From the NCBI GenBank assembly GCA_016218065.1, contig JACRFA010000082.1, forward strand, positions 1 to 32,320: a stretch of DNA of 32,320 nt, in the 5' to 3' direction. This document shows, piece by piece, positions 32,113 to 32,320 of the stretch (position 1 is the first letter of the stretch; every line of letters starts with the position of its first letter). This DNA comes from Ignavibacteriota bacterium. GTDB taxonomy: Bacteria; Bacteroidota; Ignavibacteria; UBA10030; UBA6906. The notes beneath the pieces are model-generated. The model was not told the origin of the DNA and did no database searches. It saw only the letters and a list, made by a program, of their open reading frames with translations. The translations under genes were made by a program, and so were the position numbers.

Positions 32113-32320
32113 CTATGCCGGCGGTGTTTTGATGGCCTCGGTCCAGATTTGAAGATGATCTTTCGGAATCGTGCGCGGGTCTTCGAATCCCCACTCCACA
32201 ATATCTTTCAGATACTGTTCACGGGAGATCAGCGTTCCGTAGCAGATGCGCTCGGCTTGAGTGGGACCGCTCAGCTCGCGAGCAAAACGGCTCAGCAATT
32301 CTTCAAACACCCACAACGGA
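32113..32320 (-). CDS. C-terminal part of a gene cut by the window end (unrecognised)
   Basis: The last 68 codons of a minus-strand gene whose start lies beyond base 32320. A TTG at 32316 could serve as a start, but the frame stays open to the edge (PLWVFEELLSRFAREL), so truncation by the window is more likely. The peptide is helical and charged (TQAERICYGTLISREQYLKD, FEDPRTIPKDHLQIW). Not recognised. Confidence 0.5.
   Translation of the reverse strand, partial: PLWVFEELLSRFARELSGPTQAERICYGTLISREQYLKDIVEWGFEDPRTIPKDHLQIWTEAIKTPPA

Overview
This 32.3 kb window comes from a bacterial chromosome of roughly 50% GC. It most resembles the Ignavibacteria/Bacteroidota (FCB) group. Three large secreted proteins end in a type IX secretion sorting domain of the YPNPFNP ... 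LGREVATLVN ... SGVYFYRL type. There are many signal-peptide lipoproteins, and the intergenic DNA holds palindromic repeats of a kind common in that group. No rRNA, tRNA, CRISPR array, phage or transposase gene was seen. The lineage call is an inference from protein style, not a phylogeny.

Layout. 1-2165 is a decayed toxin-antitoxin (TA) area. It holds an AbrB/DUF2281-like antitoxin whose partner keeps only a PIN-toxin-like start joined to a membrane protein, a NadS antitoxin with an in-frame TGA, a TA-type small protein, and a DUF1905/YdeI protein. 2242-5436 carries an outer-membrane beta-barrel protein and a secreted phosphodiester glycosidase. 5437-5953 is repeat DNA. 5954-9952 holds housekeeping and periplasmic genes on the minus strand: fasciclin, zinc ribbon, M28 peptidase, SDR threonine dehydrogenase and a response regulator.

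10025-18018 (minus strand) is the most coherent system: a copper/silver-type (Cus-like) tripartite efflux cluster. In transcription order it has a Cys/Met-rich secreted small protein, a TolC-family outer-membrane factor, a CusB-like adaptor, a CusA-like RND pump, an HMA-domain lipoprotein and a Cys/Lys-rich secreted protein. The adaptor carries an N-terminal heavy-metal-binding domain and a C-terminal cupredoxin domain. The HMA lipoprotein and the two Cys-rich proteins occupy the place where a CusF-type metallochaperone would be expected.

18293-21106 is an SBBP-repeat beta-propeller protein with a sorting domain, divergent from the efflux cluster. 21116-25353 holds alr (minus) and a plus-strand run of ppa, a membrane protein, a two-TM protein, a two-module VOC protein and a TPM-domain protein. 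25356-32320 is all minus strand: a PAP2-type phosphatase, a coiled-coil lipoprotein, a CDF-like transporter with a Cys-rich tail placed directly after dpaL, a third sorting-domain protein, an alpha/beta hydrolase, a metallophosphoesterase and a gene cut by the window end.

Several palindromic repeats have landed inside genes and are now translated. One lies at the front of the CusB-like adaptor and one inside the sorting domain of the 28592-30373 protein.
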